From: Legionella sp.
GTDB taxonomy: Bacteria > Pseudomonadota > Gammaproteobacteria > Legionellales > Legionellaceae
Assembly (NCBI GenBank): GCA_027437055.1
Contig: DAIAOV010000006.1
Location: 1 to 63,013 of the forward strand
Length of the DNA: 63,013 nucleotides
Direction of reading: 5' to 3'
Positions 36,413 to 45,254 of the stretch are shown piece after piece. The notes below the pieces were generated by a model. It worked only from the letters and a program-made list of their open reading frames with translations, ran no database searches and had not been told where the DNA came from. Positions within the stretch are counted from its first letter, which is position 1. Every line of letters begins with the position of its first letter. The position numbers and the translations under genes were made by a program.

Positions 36413-37327
36413 TTATACATTACCAACATACTTCAGACCAAAATATGGACCTGAGGCAGAAAAGTTAGTGAAATTATTGACTCCAACTCCAAATCCAGTC
36501 AAGCCATTGTTCACGGCATTGAAGTAATTAAACCACATATAACCAACATCTAAAGTTAAATCACCTTGTGCCATAGCATAGGTGTAATTAGCACCTAGTT
36601 TGGCATCAACTTCAGGAACAATCTGTGTGATAGAACCAAATCCGAATACAGGTGGTCCACCAGCCGCATAACTTAACTGGTTGGTAATTGAACCTGCTAA
36701 AACGGCACCAGCTGCTTTAGCGTAAATACCAAGACCGTTACCAAACACATAATTCATGTCTATACCAGTACGTGGACCAAATCCATTATAAGAAGAATAA
36801 AATGGATTAATAACGCCAAAAAAGTTGTTGTTATTACCTATGATGATTCGTGCATACTGGAAGCCACCGTGAAAACGGATCTTCTTATTTGCACTGAAAT
36901 CAACAAACTGACCAAACTCACCATTAACGGCATCCCATTTAGCTCGGTTAAAGTTACCAAACCCGTTATTGAAGAAGATAGTACTACTGTCGTTGTTATC
37001 CGCTTCTAAGTGATACCAATTAATGTTTATATCATTCCCAGTATTGAAGTGATAAGAACCTTCAATTTGGAAACCCCAATTCCAATTATCATTGTTATTA
37101 AAGTTATTTAATCCAAAATCTTCAAACTGAGCTATAGTGGCAAAGTCATTCTGACTACCAGCATAAATTGACTGCAAATATAATGCTTGAGCACCAAAAT
37201 CCCAAGCTGTTCTTTCGCAAGGAACAGTAACGTTGCCTGGGGTACATACTGGGCCCATAGTGCCAGCAAATGCTATACCGCTTCCTAAAGCAAGCACAGC
37301 GACTACTGTTTTTGTTAACCTAAACAT
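36413..37327 (-). CDS. Major outer membrane protein paralog 3
   Basis: 304 residues, with GGAGG upstream of the ATG at 37327. The signal peptide ends at SGIAFA; the mature protein starts [17 protein letters not shown]. It is close to paralog 2 throughout, differing mainly in Asn-rich loops (for example after [12 protein letters not shown] and near [15 protein letters not shown]), as expected for surface-exposed regions. It ends [12 protein letters not shown]. No T-tailed terminator follows it; the palindromes downstream belong to the next promoter, so some read-through into paralog 2 is possible. Confidence 0.93.
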   Translation of the reverse strand: MFRLTKTVVAVLALGSGIAFAGTMGPVCTPGNVTVPCERTAWDFGAQALYLQSIYAGSQNDFATIAQFEDFGLNNFNNNDNWNWGFQIEGSYHFNTGNDININWYHLEADNNDSSTIFFNNGFGNFNRAKWDAVNGEFGQFVDFSANKKIRFHGGFQYARIIIGNNNNFFGVINPFYSSYNGFGPRTGIDMNYVFGNGLGIYAKAAGAVLAGSITNQLSYAAGGPPVFGFGSITQIVPEVDAKLGANYTYAMAQGDLTLDVGYMWFNYFNAVNNGLTGFGVGVNNFTNFSASGPYFGLKYVGNV

Positions 37328-37436
37328 GCATTGCCTCCACTACATTATTATTGAGTTCCATTTCATCGATAACTCGCCACTTAGAGTTGTCAATAGCACA
37401 CATTCGTCGCTTAGGCTCGAAGCATGCAACGATACC

Positions 37437-37465
37437 AGTATCTGCATGGATTTTTCATAAGTCAA
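37437..37465 (-). promoter_or_regulatory. Promoter candidate for MOMP gene 3
   Basis: Minus strand: TTGACT (37460-37465), a 17-nt spacer, GATACT (37437-37442), about 110 nt upstream of the ATG. The -35 box is the same TTGACT as for MOMP gene 2 but the palindromes are absent. A further TTGACA occurs at 37388-37393, with a poor -10 box. Confidence 0.5.
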
Positions 37466-37525
37466 GAATTTTTATGAAAAAAAACTAATATTTTCATAGA
37501 GATATCATGATTTTGTTCATTCGCG

Positions 37526-38407
37526 CTATTTTTTGATCAGACTGATAACCACTCGGCGATTAGCAGCACGGCCTTCATCAGTATCATTTCTAGCAATCGG
37601 TTTTAATGCTCCAAACCATGTCACTGATAATTTTTTCTTAGGGACACCAAGTCCTAATAAATAATGTTTTACCGCTTCAGCTCGGAATTGTGATATTGCA
37701 TTGTTGTATCCTTTACGTCCACTTTCATCGGCGTACCCTTCTACACGGACCTTCTCGATTCGCGTGTCGGCTGCTACATATTGAGCAATATGGCGCAACT
37801 GGTCTTTATCTGCATCAGTAAGCATTTTACTGTCTATACCAAAATGAAATACACTTTCTTTTACATCATCATAATTAAATGGTAATAAATTCCCCAAACA
37901 TCGTTGATAAAGCGAAAATACTTTTTGAAACCTTATAGGAGAAAGCGCAACAGTTACATCAAACCCTTCTTCTGATTGATAGTTAAAATTGGCTTGATAT
38001 CCCTGAGATAAATAAGTTAATAATTTTAATGCGGGTTCACGAGACAAATAAATTCCATACTCACCTGGTTTTATAAACGTGCGACTAACAAAAAATGAAG
38101 GGCCAAAAGGCTTCCAAACGGGAGATCTAGCTACGACTTGTGCAGGTAATGAGCGCTGCACCTGCGACCATTTACGTAAAATGAAATGGGGTGACTTAGT
38201 GGCATATTGCTCAAAATAGCCAATCCCATAATTAGGAATCATTAGAGATAGGCCACAACGTATGGGATTACCACTCATACGCCATTTCTCATCCCCCATA
38301 GGACTAATATAGTTAACGTGAAGAGCCGCAAAAGAAGTATTTATTGCAAACGCGTACCCCATAGCACTAATCTTTATATGTTTGTCAATCCTTAATCCAA
38401 ATACCAT
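37526..38407 (-). CDS. OmpA-family protein, MotY-like flagellar motor component
   Basis: 293 residues. A signal-like N-terminus (cleavage near SFAA, 25-28) is followed by a domain with YISPMGDEKWRMSGNPIRC and IPNYGIGYFEQYA, the pattern of the MotY N-terminal domain. A C-terminal OmpA-like peptidoglycan-binding domain (about 175-293) holds VEGYADESG and NNAISQFRAEAV. MotY forms the T ring of sodium-type polar flagellar motors and helps stator assembly. Length matches MotY (about 290). No other flagellar gene is nearby, which is common for motY. A generic OmpA envelope protein is the alternative. Confidence 0.7.
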   Translation of the reverse strand: MVFGLRIDKHIKISAMGYAFAINTSFAALHVNYISPMGDEKWRMSGNPIRCGLSLMIPNYGIGYFEQYATKSPHFILRKWSQVQRSLPAQVVARSPVWKPFGPSFFVSRTFIKPGEYGIYLSREPALKLLTYLSQGYQANFNYQSEEGFDVTVALSPIRFQKVFSLYQRCLGNLLPFNYDDVKESVFHFGIDSKMLTDADKDQLRHIAQYVAADTRIEKVRVEGYADESGRKGYNNAISQFRAEAVKHYLLGLGVPKKKLSVTWFGALKPIARNDTDEGRAANRRVVISLIKK

Positions 38408-38475
38408 TTTTTGCTCATCCCTTCACCTAAATCATGTTATTCTTATGTATCGGCAATGCCCTCGGAATCTTTATT

Positions 38476-39513
38476 ATGAAAACTGTTACTATCAATCGGC
38501 CTGATGATTGGCATATACACCTTAGAGATGGCGACCAGTTACTCCATACTGTTCCTGCTACTGCACAACATTTTGCTCGTGCTTTAGTTATGCCCAACCT
38601 AAAGCCTGCACTAACTACTTTGCCTGAAATTGAGCTTTATAGAAATAGAATTATTTCTGCAATTCCAGATAATTTATCATTTAATCCTTATATGACTTTT
38701 TATCTCAATGAATCAGTAATGGCAGAAGAGTTACAACAAGCAGCATCAATTCCCTATATCTTAGGTGCAAAACTCTACCCAGCCGGCGCCACCACTAACT
38801 CAGAAGCGGGCGCTAAATCATTAAATGACTTGTACCCTCTTTTTGAAGTATTACAAAATAATAACTTGGTATTACAAATTCACGGCGAGGTAACTCACAG
38901 CGATATTTTCGAACGTGAGGCGTTATTTATTGAAGAATATTTAAAGCCTATTGCTGCCAATTTTCCTAAACTAAGAATAGTGTTGGAGCATATTTCAACT
39001 AAAGCAGCCGTTGATTATGTCACCCAAGCCCCAGAAACAATCGCAGCAACGATAACACCCCATCATCTACTATATAATCGCAATAAATTATTAGCAGGTG
39101 GGATTAGACCTCATTATTATTGTCTGCCTATTTTAAAGCATGAAAGGGATCAAAAAGCCTTACAAATAGCAGCCAGCAGCGGCAACCCCAAATTTTTCGC
39201 AGGCACAGACAGTGCGCCTCACGCCATAACTACTAAAGAGAATAGCTGCGGTTGCGCAGGCATTTATTCGGCTCCATTTGCATTGGCACTGTATACACAA
39301 ATATTTGATGAGCTGAATCATCTAGAAAAGCTCAATAATTTTATTAGTCGTTTTGGTGCTGACTTTTATCAATTACCAATGAATAAAGAAAAAATTGAGC
39401 TAATTAAATCACCTCAATCCCTACCTAATTTGTTGCCTCTAGGTTCCAATCAAGTCGTTCCTATAGCTGCTGGCGAAACAATACAATGGAGTACCCATGG
39501 CCTCTCTAAATAG
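38476..39513 (+). CDS. pyrC: Dihydroorotase (PyrC type)
   Basis: 345 residues from the ATG at 38476; the frame is open to 38434 but the family begins at the MKTVTINRPDDWHIHLRDG sequence. It closes carbamoyl-aspartate to dihydroorotate in pyrimidine synthesis. Zinc ligands are His13 and His15 in DWHIHLRDG, and the carbamylated lysine is in GAKLYPAG (Lys99). FAGTDSAPH holds the catalytic Asp near 243. It overlaps rnt by 17 nt, suggesting co-transcription. It diverges from the MotY-like gene. Confidence 0.95.
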   Translation: MKTVTINRPDDWHIHLRDGDQLLHTVPATAQHFARALVMPNLKPALTTLPEIELYRNRIISAIPDNLSFNPYMTFYLNESVMAEELQQAASIPYILGAKLYPAGATTNSEAGAKSLNDLYPLFEVLQNNNLVLQIHGEVTHSDIFEREALFIEEYLKPIAANFPKLRIVLEHISTKAAVDYVTQAPETIAATITPHHLLYNRNKLLAGGIRPHYYCLPILKHERDQKALQIAASSGNPKFFAGTDSAPHAITTKENSCGCAGIYSAPFALALYTQIFDELNHLEKLNNFISRFGADFYQLPMNKEKIELIKSPQSLPNLLPLGSNQVVPIAAGETIQWSTHGLSK

Positions 39514-40123
39514 TATTTTAAGTCTAAATATTAAAGAACGTTTTCGCGGTTTCTTACCTGTCGTCGTTGATGTGGAGACCGCTGGAATAGAACCACAGAA
39601 AAATGCTCTTCTTGAAATGTGTATTGTGTTAATCAATATGGATGAGCGCGGCTTGCTGCAGCGCGGTCCTAGCTATTTTGAACATATTTTACCATTTGAA
39701 GGCGCCGAATTAGATGAAAAATCGCTTGCCTTTAACCAAATTGATCCATACCAACCATTGCGCTTTGCAGTAGATGAAAAAACAGCCCTGGAACGCTTAT
39801 TTGCCCCTATTAAGGAAGCACTGAAAAAAGCACGCTGTCAACGAGCTGTCTTAGTCGGGCATAATGCATGGTTTGATTTATTATTTATCAAAGAAGCCAT
39901 CAAAAGAACTGGCATAAAATCTCCTTTCCACTCGTTTACCTGCTTTGATACAGCAACCTTAGGAGGATTAATTTATGGCCAAACTGTTTTAGCTAAAGCT
40001 GCCCACGCAGCAAAAATACCCTTTGATCCCAATGAGGCTCACTCTGCAATTTATGATGCAGAAAAAACAGCTGATTTATTTTGTAGCATGATCAACAAAT
40101 GGAGAAAGATGACTCAACCATAA
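39497..40123 (+). CDS. rnt: Ribonuclease T
   Basis: 208 residues, a DEDDh 3'-5' exoribonuclease that trims the CCA end of tRNA and matures stable RNAs. Exo I is VVVDVETAGIEP (Asp25, Glu27), Exo II is in LVGHNAWFDLLF, and Exo III is EAHSAIYDAEKTADLF with the catalytic His and Asp. The start overlaps the end of pyrC, so translation is likely coupled. Length fits RNase T (about 210). Confidence 0.95.
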   Translation: MASLNSILSLNIKERFRGFLPVVVDVETAGIEPQKNALLEMCIVLINMDERGLLQRGPSYFEHILPFEGAELDEKSLAFNQIDPYQPLRFAVDEKTALERLFAPIKEALKKARCQRAVLVGHNAWFDLLFIKEAIKRTGIKSPFHSFTCFDTATLGGLIYGQTVLAKAAHAAKIPFDPNEAHSAIYDAEKTADLFCSMINKWRKMTQP

Positions 40124-40245
40124 AACAGTTGTTTTTTTATGCTATAACCTGCATGAGGACTTCCTTTATGCCAGGCTATAAAAAGAATTATAAGTAACCG
40201 TTCAGGGTGTGATCTTGAATCTTGGAGGAGTGCCAGGTTTGAGTT

Positions 40246-40327
40246 CCGACTTAACGAACAATTTGCTGATAAATGCTCACATACTGATGTATGCTGCGCT
40301 TTCTCAGCAAATTGTTCGTTAAATCGG
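40246..40327. repeat. Long inverted repeat after rnt
   Basis: Arms ttaacgaacaatttgctga (40251-40269) and its exact complement (40304-40322), 19 bp, with a 34-nt spacer; pairing extends outward (ccga/tcgg) with one mismatch to about 24 bp. It lies in the 247-nt gap between convergent rnt and ahpC. The transcript would form a very stable hairpin; no T-run follows. Confidence 0.85.
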
Positions 40328-40333
40328 GGCCAA

Positions 40334-40363
40334 AGATGGCGCTCCCCGCATTCAGAATGAACG
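40334..40363. repeat. AGATGGC...CCCCGC repeat, copy 1
   Basis: Matches 46229-46258 with few differences: agatggc, then a tccccgc core, ttcag, and a gtgaa- or atgaa-like end. A short dispersed repeat fragment. Confidence 0.55.
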
Positions 40364-40370
40364 TTTACAA

Positions 40371-40976
40371 TTATAAAGAGTCAGAATGCTCAGCTAGATA
40401 AGCTGCGACGCCTTGAGGAGAAGCCTTCATACCCACGTCGCCTTTCTTCCATCCTGCAGGGCAAACCTCACCATGCTCTTCGAAAAATTGTACTGCATCT
40501 ATAGTACGAATGATTTCGTCTACATTTCTGCCTATGGGTAAATCATTAACGATCTGAGAACGAACCATACCATTAGTATCAATGATAAATGCTGCACGGA
40601 ATGCAATACCAGCAACTGGGTGTTCGATGCCATAAGATTGACAAATACTGTGGTTCATATCTGCAGCCATAGTATAACGAACTGGGCCAATACCACCGCT
40701 TTTAACTGGAGTATTTCTATATGCATTATGAGTGAAATGAGAATCGATAGAAACGGAAACCACCTCAACATTACGACTTTTAAACTCGTCCATACGATGA
40801 TCAAGAGCAATTAGCTCAGAAGGACAAACAAAAGTGAAATCTAAAGGATAGAAGAAAACTAATCCATATTTACCTTTTATATGATCATGCAAATTAAATT
40901 TGTCAACTATTTCACCATTACCCATTACTGCTGCGACAGTAAAATCTGGCGCTTTACGCCCTACTAATACACTCAT
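40371..40976 (-). CDS. ahpC: 2-Cys peroxiredoxin, AhpC/TSA (Prx1) type
   Basis: 201 residues from the ATG at 40976 with GGAG nine nt upstream; a longer frame to 41015 runs into the ribosome site. The peroxidatic cysteine is in DFTFVCPSE (Cys51) and the resolving cysteine in GEVCPAGW (Cys172), so it is a typical 2-Cys enzyme that reduces hydrogen peroxide and organic peroxides. It lies 51 nt after grxD on the same strand; a glutaredoxin or thioredoxin would re-reduce it. Legionella uses several AhpC enzymes in place of a strong catalase system. Confidence 0.94.
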   Translation of the reverse strand: MSVLVGRKAPDFTVAAVMGNGEIVDKFNLHDHIKGKYGLVFFYPLDFTFVCPSELIALDHRMDEFKSRNVEVVSVSIDSHFTHNAYRNTPVKSGGIGPVRYTMAADMNHSICQSYGIEHPVAGIAFRAAFIIDTNGMVRSQIVNDLPIGRNVDEIIRTIDAVQFFEEHGEVCPAGWKKGDVGMKASPQGVAAYLAEHSDSL

Positions 40977-41027
40977 TTTATGATCTCCATTGCAAGATGC
41001 AGGGTATACCTGCACTTATTATTATAA

Positions 41028-41345
41028 TTAGGCAGCAACTGCATCACGTAACATAGGCTCTAACTCACCTTGTTGAAACATCTCAGCAATGATGTCAGAA
41101 CCTCCAATCAATTCACCTTTTACATATAATTGAGGGAAAGTAGGCCAATCTGATACCTGAGGAAGAACTTGACGAATATCAGGATTAGCAAGAATATCAA
41201 CATAAGCAAAATCCACTCCACAAGCTTCTATGCATTGTACTGCACGAGCTGAAAATCCACATTGTGGCATCTTTGGTGTACCCTTCATATAAAGGATTAT
41301 CACATTTTCAGCAATTTGCTTTTTAATTTTTTCTAAAGTATCCAC
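41028..41345 (-). CDS. grxD: Monothiol glutaredoxin (Grx4 type)
   Basis: 105 residues. The monothiol active site CGFS is at 29-32, with the TFPQLYVKGELIGG block carrying the cis-proline and glutathione site. Grx4 proteins hold and hand over [2Fe-2S] clusters with glutathione and BolA partners, more than reducing disulfides. It is the first gene of a two-gene unit with ahpC and lies divergent from sodB, so a single stress-responsive intergenic region may serve both sides (inference). Confidence 0.95.
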   Translation of the reverse strand: MDTLEKIKKQIAENVIILYMKGTPKMPQCGFSARAVQCIEACGVDFAYVDILANPDIRQVLPQVSDWPTFPQLYVKGELIGGSDIIAEMFQQGELEPMLRDAVAA

Positions 41346-41737
41346 TTATGCACCTTTGTTGATAATAGATCGCATTAATTATGGCGAAAACTAATTAAGC
41401 CCGCAACATAATCATTCTATAATGTGATCAAGATTATTATAAATCCTCGTTTCCCTAAATGAGGCATTCCCAGCTAAAAGGGGCTGTTTGCCATTAATTA
41501 GTGCGATTTTTATATATTTAAGACTAAAAAACTTCCTGGGATTGAATTATAGTACGAGTTCAATTTTTGCGCAACACATCAGAGCTTCTCCAGCCTTCTT
41601 CCGAAAAGAGCCGTATCGAGTGGACACAAGAATCAAACATATACAGGGAATACAGCATGAGTATACTTGTAAAATGGAATTGAATATCGTAACTATCCTG
41701 CTACACTAAACTTCTTTATACAGCCCTGGAGATTAAT
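41346..41737. promoter_or_regulatory. Divergent regulatory region grxD-ahpC / sodB
   Basis: 392 nt without a gene. A promoter candidate for sodB is TTGAAT (41680-41685), 16-nt spacer, TACACT (41702-41707), about 30 nt before the ATG. A small open frame (41488-41709) has no family feature and is not called. No OxyR or Fur site can be named with confidence. Confidence 0.4.
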
Positions 41738-42316
41738 ATGACATTTACGTTACCCTCATTACCCTATGCAATGGACGCATTAAGTCCACACATATCTAAA
41801 GAAACACTAGAATATCACTATGGCAAACACCATCAAGCTTATGTCACTAATTTAAATAAGCTCATTCCAGGCACTGAATTTGAAGAGATGACACTGGAAG
41901 AGATCATTCTAAAATCCAAAGGTGGCATATTTAATAATGCAGCTCAAATTTGGAACCATACTTTTTATTGGCATTGCCTTAGCCCAAATGGTGGTGGAGA
42001 GCCCACAGGTAAAGTTGCTGATGCGATCAGTAAAAACTTTGGCTCTTTTGCTGCATTCAAAGAACAGTTTACTCAAGCAGCAGCAACTACTTTTGGTTCA
42101 GGTTGGGCCTGGTTGGTTCAAGATGCCACTGGCGCATTAAAAATTATTAGCACCAGTAATGCTGGTACACCAATGACAGAAGGTTTAACTGCTTTATTAA
42201 CTTGTGATGTTTGGGAGCATGCTTATTACATTGATTACCGCAATGCAAGACCTGAATATATTAATCATTTCTGGTCACTAGTAAACTGGGATTTTATTGC
42301 CCAAAATTTGAAATAA
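41738..42316 (+). CDS. sodB: Superoxide dismutase [Fe]
   Basis: 192 residues, no signal peptide, so cytoplasmic. Metal ligands are His27 (EYHYGKHH), His74 (IWNHTFYW), Asp157 and His161 ([12 protein letters not shown]). Gln70 in NNAAQIWNH is the second-shell residue that marks iron in place of manganese enzymes. It lies 21 nt before argD on the same strand. The cytoplasmic Fe-SOD is reported to be essential in L. pneumophila. Confidence 0.96.
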   Translation: MTFTLPSLPYAMDALSPHISKETLEYHYGKHHQAYVTNLNKLIPGTEFEEMTLEEIILKSKGGIFNNAAQIWNHTFYWHCLSPNGGGEPTGKVADAISKNFGSFAAFKEQFTQAAATTFGSGWAWLVQDATGALKIISTSNAGTPMTEGLTALLTCDVWEHAYYIDYRNARPEYINHFWSLVNWDFIAQNLK

Positions 42317-42336
42317 AAGAACAATAGGGAGAGATC

Positions 42337-43503
42337 ATGGCTTTAATAACGTGCTATAACCCCATGCCAATAACATTCACCCATGGTGAAGGAGTTTGGT
42401 TGTATGATGACCAGGGAAAAGCTTATCTCGATGGCTTAAGCGGGATAGCAGTGTGTGGACTGGGCCATGCTCACCCTGATGTAACTCGCACAATACAACA
42501 ACAAGCAGCAAAATTATTACATACCTCCAATGCATTTCATATTAAAGAACAAGAACTTCTTGCTAAAAAGCTCACGGCAATGGCAGGAATGGAGCAAGTA
42601 TTTTTTTCTAACTCAGGTGCTGAGGCCAATGAGGCAGCTATTAAATTAACTCGTCTTTATGGCCATAAAAAAGGAATAGAAACACCTTCAATTATTGTCA
42701 TGGAAAAAGCCTTTCACGGACGAACCATGGCGACCTTAACCGCCTCAGGGAGCCGCAAAGTTCAAGCAGGCTTTGAACCCCTTGTTCCTGGTTTTATCCG
42801 TGCACCATTTAATGATCTTGATGCCATTCATAAAATTGCTGCCAATAGAGAGGATGTTGTGGCAGTTATGATTGAACCGATTCAAGGCGAGGGAGGGATT
42901 TATCCAGCTGAAGAAGGTTATCTTCGCGCTCTGGCACAACTTTGTGAGCAAAACGATTGGATGCTCATTTTAGATGAAGTTCAGACAGGCAATGGCCGTA
43001 CAGGAAAATTTTATGCCTGTATGCATTACAACATACAACCCGATATTCTTACCACAGCAAAAGGCTTGGGTAATGGTGTGCCTATAGGCGCATGTCTGAT
43101 GAGCAAAAGAGCCGTTAATTTATTTAAACCAGGAAATCATGGCTCAACTTTTGGTGGAAATCCCTTAGCATGCGCTACCGCCTTAACTGTTTTGGAGGTC
43201 ATCGAACGCGATAATCTCTGTGAAAAAGTAACTAAAAATAGTGCCTTTTTAATGGATAAATTAATAAATAGTCTAGGTGAACATCCCCATGTTAAGGCTA
43301 TCCGTGGGAAAGGCTTCATGATAGGAATAGAGCTCGATAGACCAGTCAATGATATCAAGGCCATCGGTTTGGCTAATGGTATCGTATTTAATATTACAGC
43401 AGATACGGTAATAAGGCTTTTACCCCCGCTTATCATTAACGAAGAAGAGATAGAAGAGTTAGTGCACAGATTAACACAGACTATTAATCAATTCACCGCT
43501 TAG
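42337..43503 (+). CDS. argD: Acetylornithine aminotransferase-like class III aminotransferase
   Basis: 388 residues. Class III PLP aminotransferase with FFSNSGAEANEAAIKL near 88, the LILDEVQTGNGRTG block near 210 and the cofactor lysine in TTAKGLGNGVPIG near 238. Length and the short N-terminus (YNPMPITFTHGEGVWLYD) fit ArgD, which makes N-acetylornithine in arginine synthesis or works in arginine/ornithine breakdown. GGGAGAG precedes the ATG; sodB is 21 nt upstream. No other arginine gene is nearby, so the in vivo role is an inference. Confidence 0.88.
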   Translation: MALITCYNPMPITFTHGEGVWLYDDQGKAYLDGLSGIAVCGLGHAHPDVTRTIQQQAAKLLHTSNAFHIKEQELLAKKLTAMAGMEQVFFSNSGAEANEAAIKLTRLYGHKKGIETPSIIVMEKAFHGRTMATLTASGSRKVQAGFEPLVPGFIRAPFNDLDAIHKIAANREDVVAVMIEPIQGEGGIYPAEEGYLRALAQLCEQNDWMLILDEVQTGNGRTGKFYACMHYNIQPDILTTAKGLGNGVPIGACLMSKRAVNLFKPGNHGSTFGGNPLACATALTVLEVIERDNLCEKVTKNSAFLMDKLINSLGEHPHVKAIRGKGFMIGIELDRPVNDIKAIGLANGIVFNITADTVIRLLPPLIINEEEIEELVHRLTQTINQFTA

Positions 43504-43570
43504 CTGCCGATTCGATGGGTTGAGCAGGTTATGACTGTGCGCCTGTTAATTAATGGTACTAACTAAAGAG

Positions 43571-43658
43571 GTAGCCTGGGTGAAGGGATAGCCGTAACCC
43601 GGGATCGAAACCTGATTCGAGCTCGATCTCGGATTACGCTTCGCTCCATCTAAGCTAC
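43571..43658. repeat. GTAGCCTGGGTGAAG...AAGCTAC palindromic repeat
   Basis: An 88-bp imperfect palindrome: gtagcctgggtgaagggata with gccgtaacccgggat in the left half and ctcggattacgcttcgctcc with atctaagctac in the right half. Such elements occur widely in Legionella intergenic DNA, from general knowledge of these genomes. It fills most of the 218-nt gap between argD and the VOC gene. Confidence 0.7.
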
Positions 43659-43721
43659 AATATCTTTTAAGTTAGTGTCATTGCGTGAACACTTACTACT
43701 TAATTTGGGATACTATAAATT

Positions 43722-44156
43722 ATGGATGCTCTTTTTCATTTATCATTTCCTATTCATGATTTGGAATTAGCTAAAACGTTTTATCTTGATCAATTAGGCT
43801 GTGAACTAGGCCGCTCATCCGAACATGCCTTGATTTTTAAATTTGGCGCGCATCAAATTGTTGCCCACAAAATAGATGCTCCCCTCCCTCCGCAACAAGG
43901 TATTTATCCTCGCCATTTTGGTTTGATTTTCCAAGAAAAAGAGAAATTTGACGCATTGCTTCAGCGCTTAAATAGCAAGCATGTTCATTTTGAAATCCCA
44001 TTAAAAATACGCTTTCCTAATTCAAAAATAGAGCATCAATCGTTCTTCTTAAAAGATCCAAGTAATAATCTACTTGAATTCAAGTACTACACTTATCCCT
44101 CTGCCATATTCGGTGAACAAGAATTGAAACAAATAGGAGAAGGCAAACAAGGATAA
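43722..44156 (+). CDS. VOC (glyoxalase/dioxygenase) family protein
   Basis: 144 residues with the beta-alpha-beta-beta-beta double module of the vicinal oxygen chelate fold. Likely metal ligands lie in FHLSFPIHD (His near 6 or 12), PRHFGLIF (His near 66) and NLLEFKYY (Glu near 120). The substrate cannot be predicted; relatives are often annotated as glyoxalase or dioxygenase-like. It ends 4 nt before the convergent GDPD gene, with no terminator between. Confidence 0.85.
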   Translation: MDALFHLSFPIHDLELAKTFYLDQLGCELGRSSEHALIFKFGAHQIVAHKIDAPLPPQQGIYPRHFGLIFQEKEKFDALLQRLNSKHVHFEIPLKIRFPNSKIEHQSFFLKDPSNNLLEFKYYTYPSAIFGEQELKQIGEGKQG

Positions 44157-44160
44157 TTTC

Positions 44161-44940
44161 TTAGCGCTTTAGAAGATGTAAATGATGGGCAACAGCCACC
44201 GCTTGATTGGTAAAAATCCATTTTACTCCTCTATTTATTTCTCTCCATAAGCTATTTTTTGAATTAACAAAACCAACACCTAGAGCTTGATGTGCTTCGT
44301 TTAACTGCTGTATTCGTTTATTCGTTAATAATAAATAACTCCCCATAACCCCACCATAATTATTTTTTATACTCAAATCACAAAATGCTTTGACATTATT
44401 ATGTACGGGTACGAGTAGAAATGATTTTTTAGGAAATTGCGTCAATGAATTAAATATCTCTGGAGTAAGCGCCAATAGATGATAGTCCCTCACCGGTAAT
44501 AAATGCTGTAAAACCTGTACTAATAGAGTCTCATCTTGCAGAGGTTTCTTAAGTTCGATAAACAAATGCATGTGCCCACCAAATTCGGCAATCACCTCAG
44601 CAAGTGATGGTAGTTGCGGTGCTAAAGAGCGTATTTCACTAAACGTTAGATCATTTATAGCAACGTTTTGTAGCCACAAGCGATTTAATGAGAGATCATG
44701 ATTCACCACTAAAACGTGATCAGCTGTTACATGCACATCAAGCTCTATTCCCCAACAGCCTGCTTTTTCTGCTAGCCTGAAAGCCTCCATCGTATTTTCA
44801 AAAATACCTAATTGATTATTATGAGCCCCCCGATGCGCAATGAGTTGTACCCCATTAACTTTTTCAATTTCGGGTTTTTTTCTAGGAATAGCTGCAAAAT
44901 AGCTATTAATAAGTTCTTCCACCAATGTCAGTAACGCCAT
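44161..44940 (-). CDS. Glycerophosphodiester phosphodiesterase family protein
   Basis: 259 residues from the ATG at 44940 with AAGG six nt upstream; a TTG two codons earlier is less likely. The GDPD barrel shows IAHRG at 34-38, FENT at 47-50, ELDVHVT at 66-72 and VNHD (His81), the catalytic and metal-binding set. The reaction would be hydrolysis of glycerophosphodiesters to glycerol-3-phosphate and an alcohol. There is no signal peptide, so it is cytoplasmic. About 25 N-terminal residues before the barrel are hydrophobic and helical, perhaps a membrane contact. Confidence 0.9.
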   Translation of the reverse strand: MALLTLVEELINSYFAAIPRKKPEIEKVNGVQLIAHRGAHNNQLGIFENTMEAFRLAEKAGCWGIELDVHVTADHVLVVNHDLSLNRLWLQNVAINDLTFSEIRSLAPQLPSLAEVIAEFGGHMHLFIELKKPLQDETLLVQVLQHLLPVRDYHLLALTPEIFNSLTQFPKKSFLLVPVHNNVKAFCDLSIKNNYGGVMGSYLLLTNKRIQQLNEAHQALGVGFVNSKNSLWREINRGVKWIFTNQAVAVAHHLHLLKR

Positions 44941-44946
44941 ACCCAA

Positions 44947-45254
44947 CCTTACTTTTTAAATAGAGTATTTACAAGTTTAATCGTAGAATGATTGCCGAAG
45001 AAAGGCTATAAGGAATAATTAATTCTTTGTCAGAACCTATGCATAAAAAACAATTTGAATTAAATGTCGCCAGACTAACCTCTACTCCCACGTCTCAGGA
45101 CTGAGAAAACAAGCGTTCTTTCATGCGTAGGCCCTGGATTTTTTACTCGTGCCTATTCCATTAATAGGCCGAATTGTGTAAAAATAATGTGATTTTTTTA
45201 CCTTGCTAATCGATGGACTATATTGTTAGCTAATTTTATGACTGAGACCCTTAT
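44947..45254. other. Intergenic region, no gene seen
   Basis: About 308 nt between divergent starts. Two small hairpins are visible: tctcag/ctgaga (45093-45106) and gcctatt/aataggc (45151-45169). There is no coding frame with support. Confidence 0.5.

Noticed and set aside
41488-41709. 73-codon frame in the grxD-sodB gap
   Set aside because: It overlaps the probable sodB promoter and lacks a ribosome site and homology.
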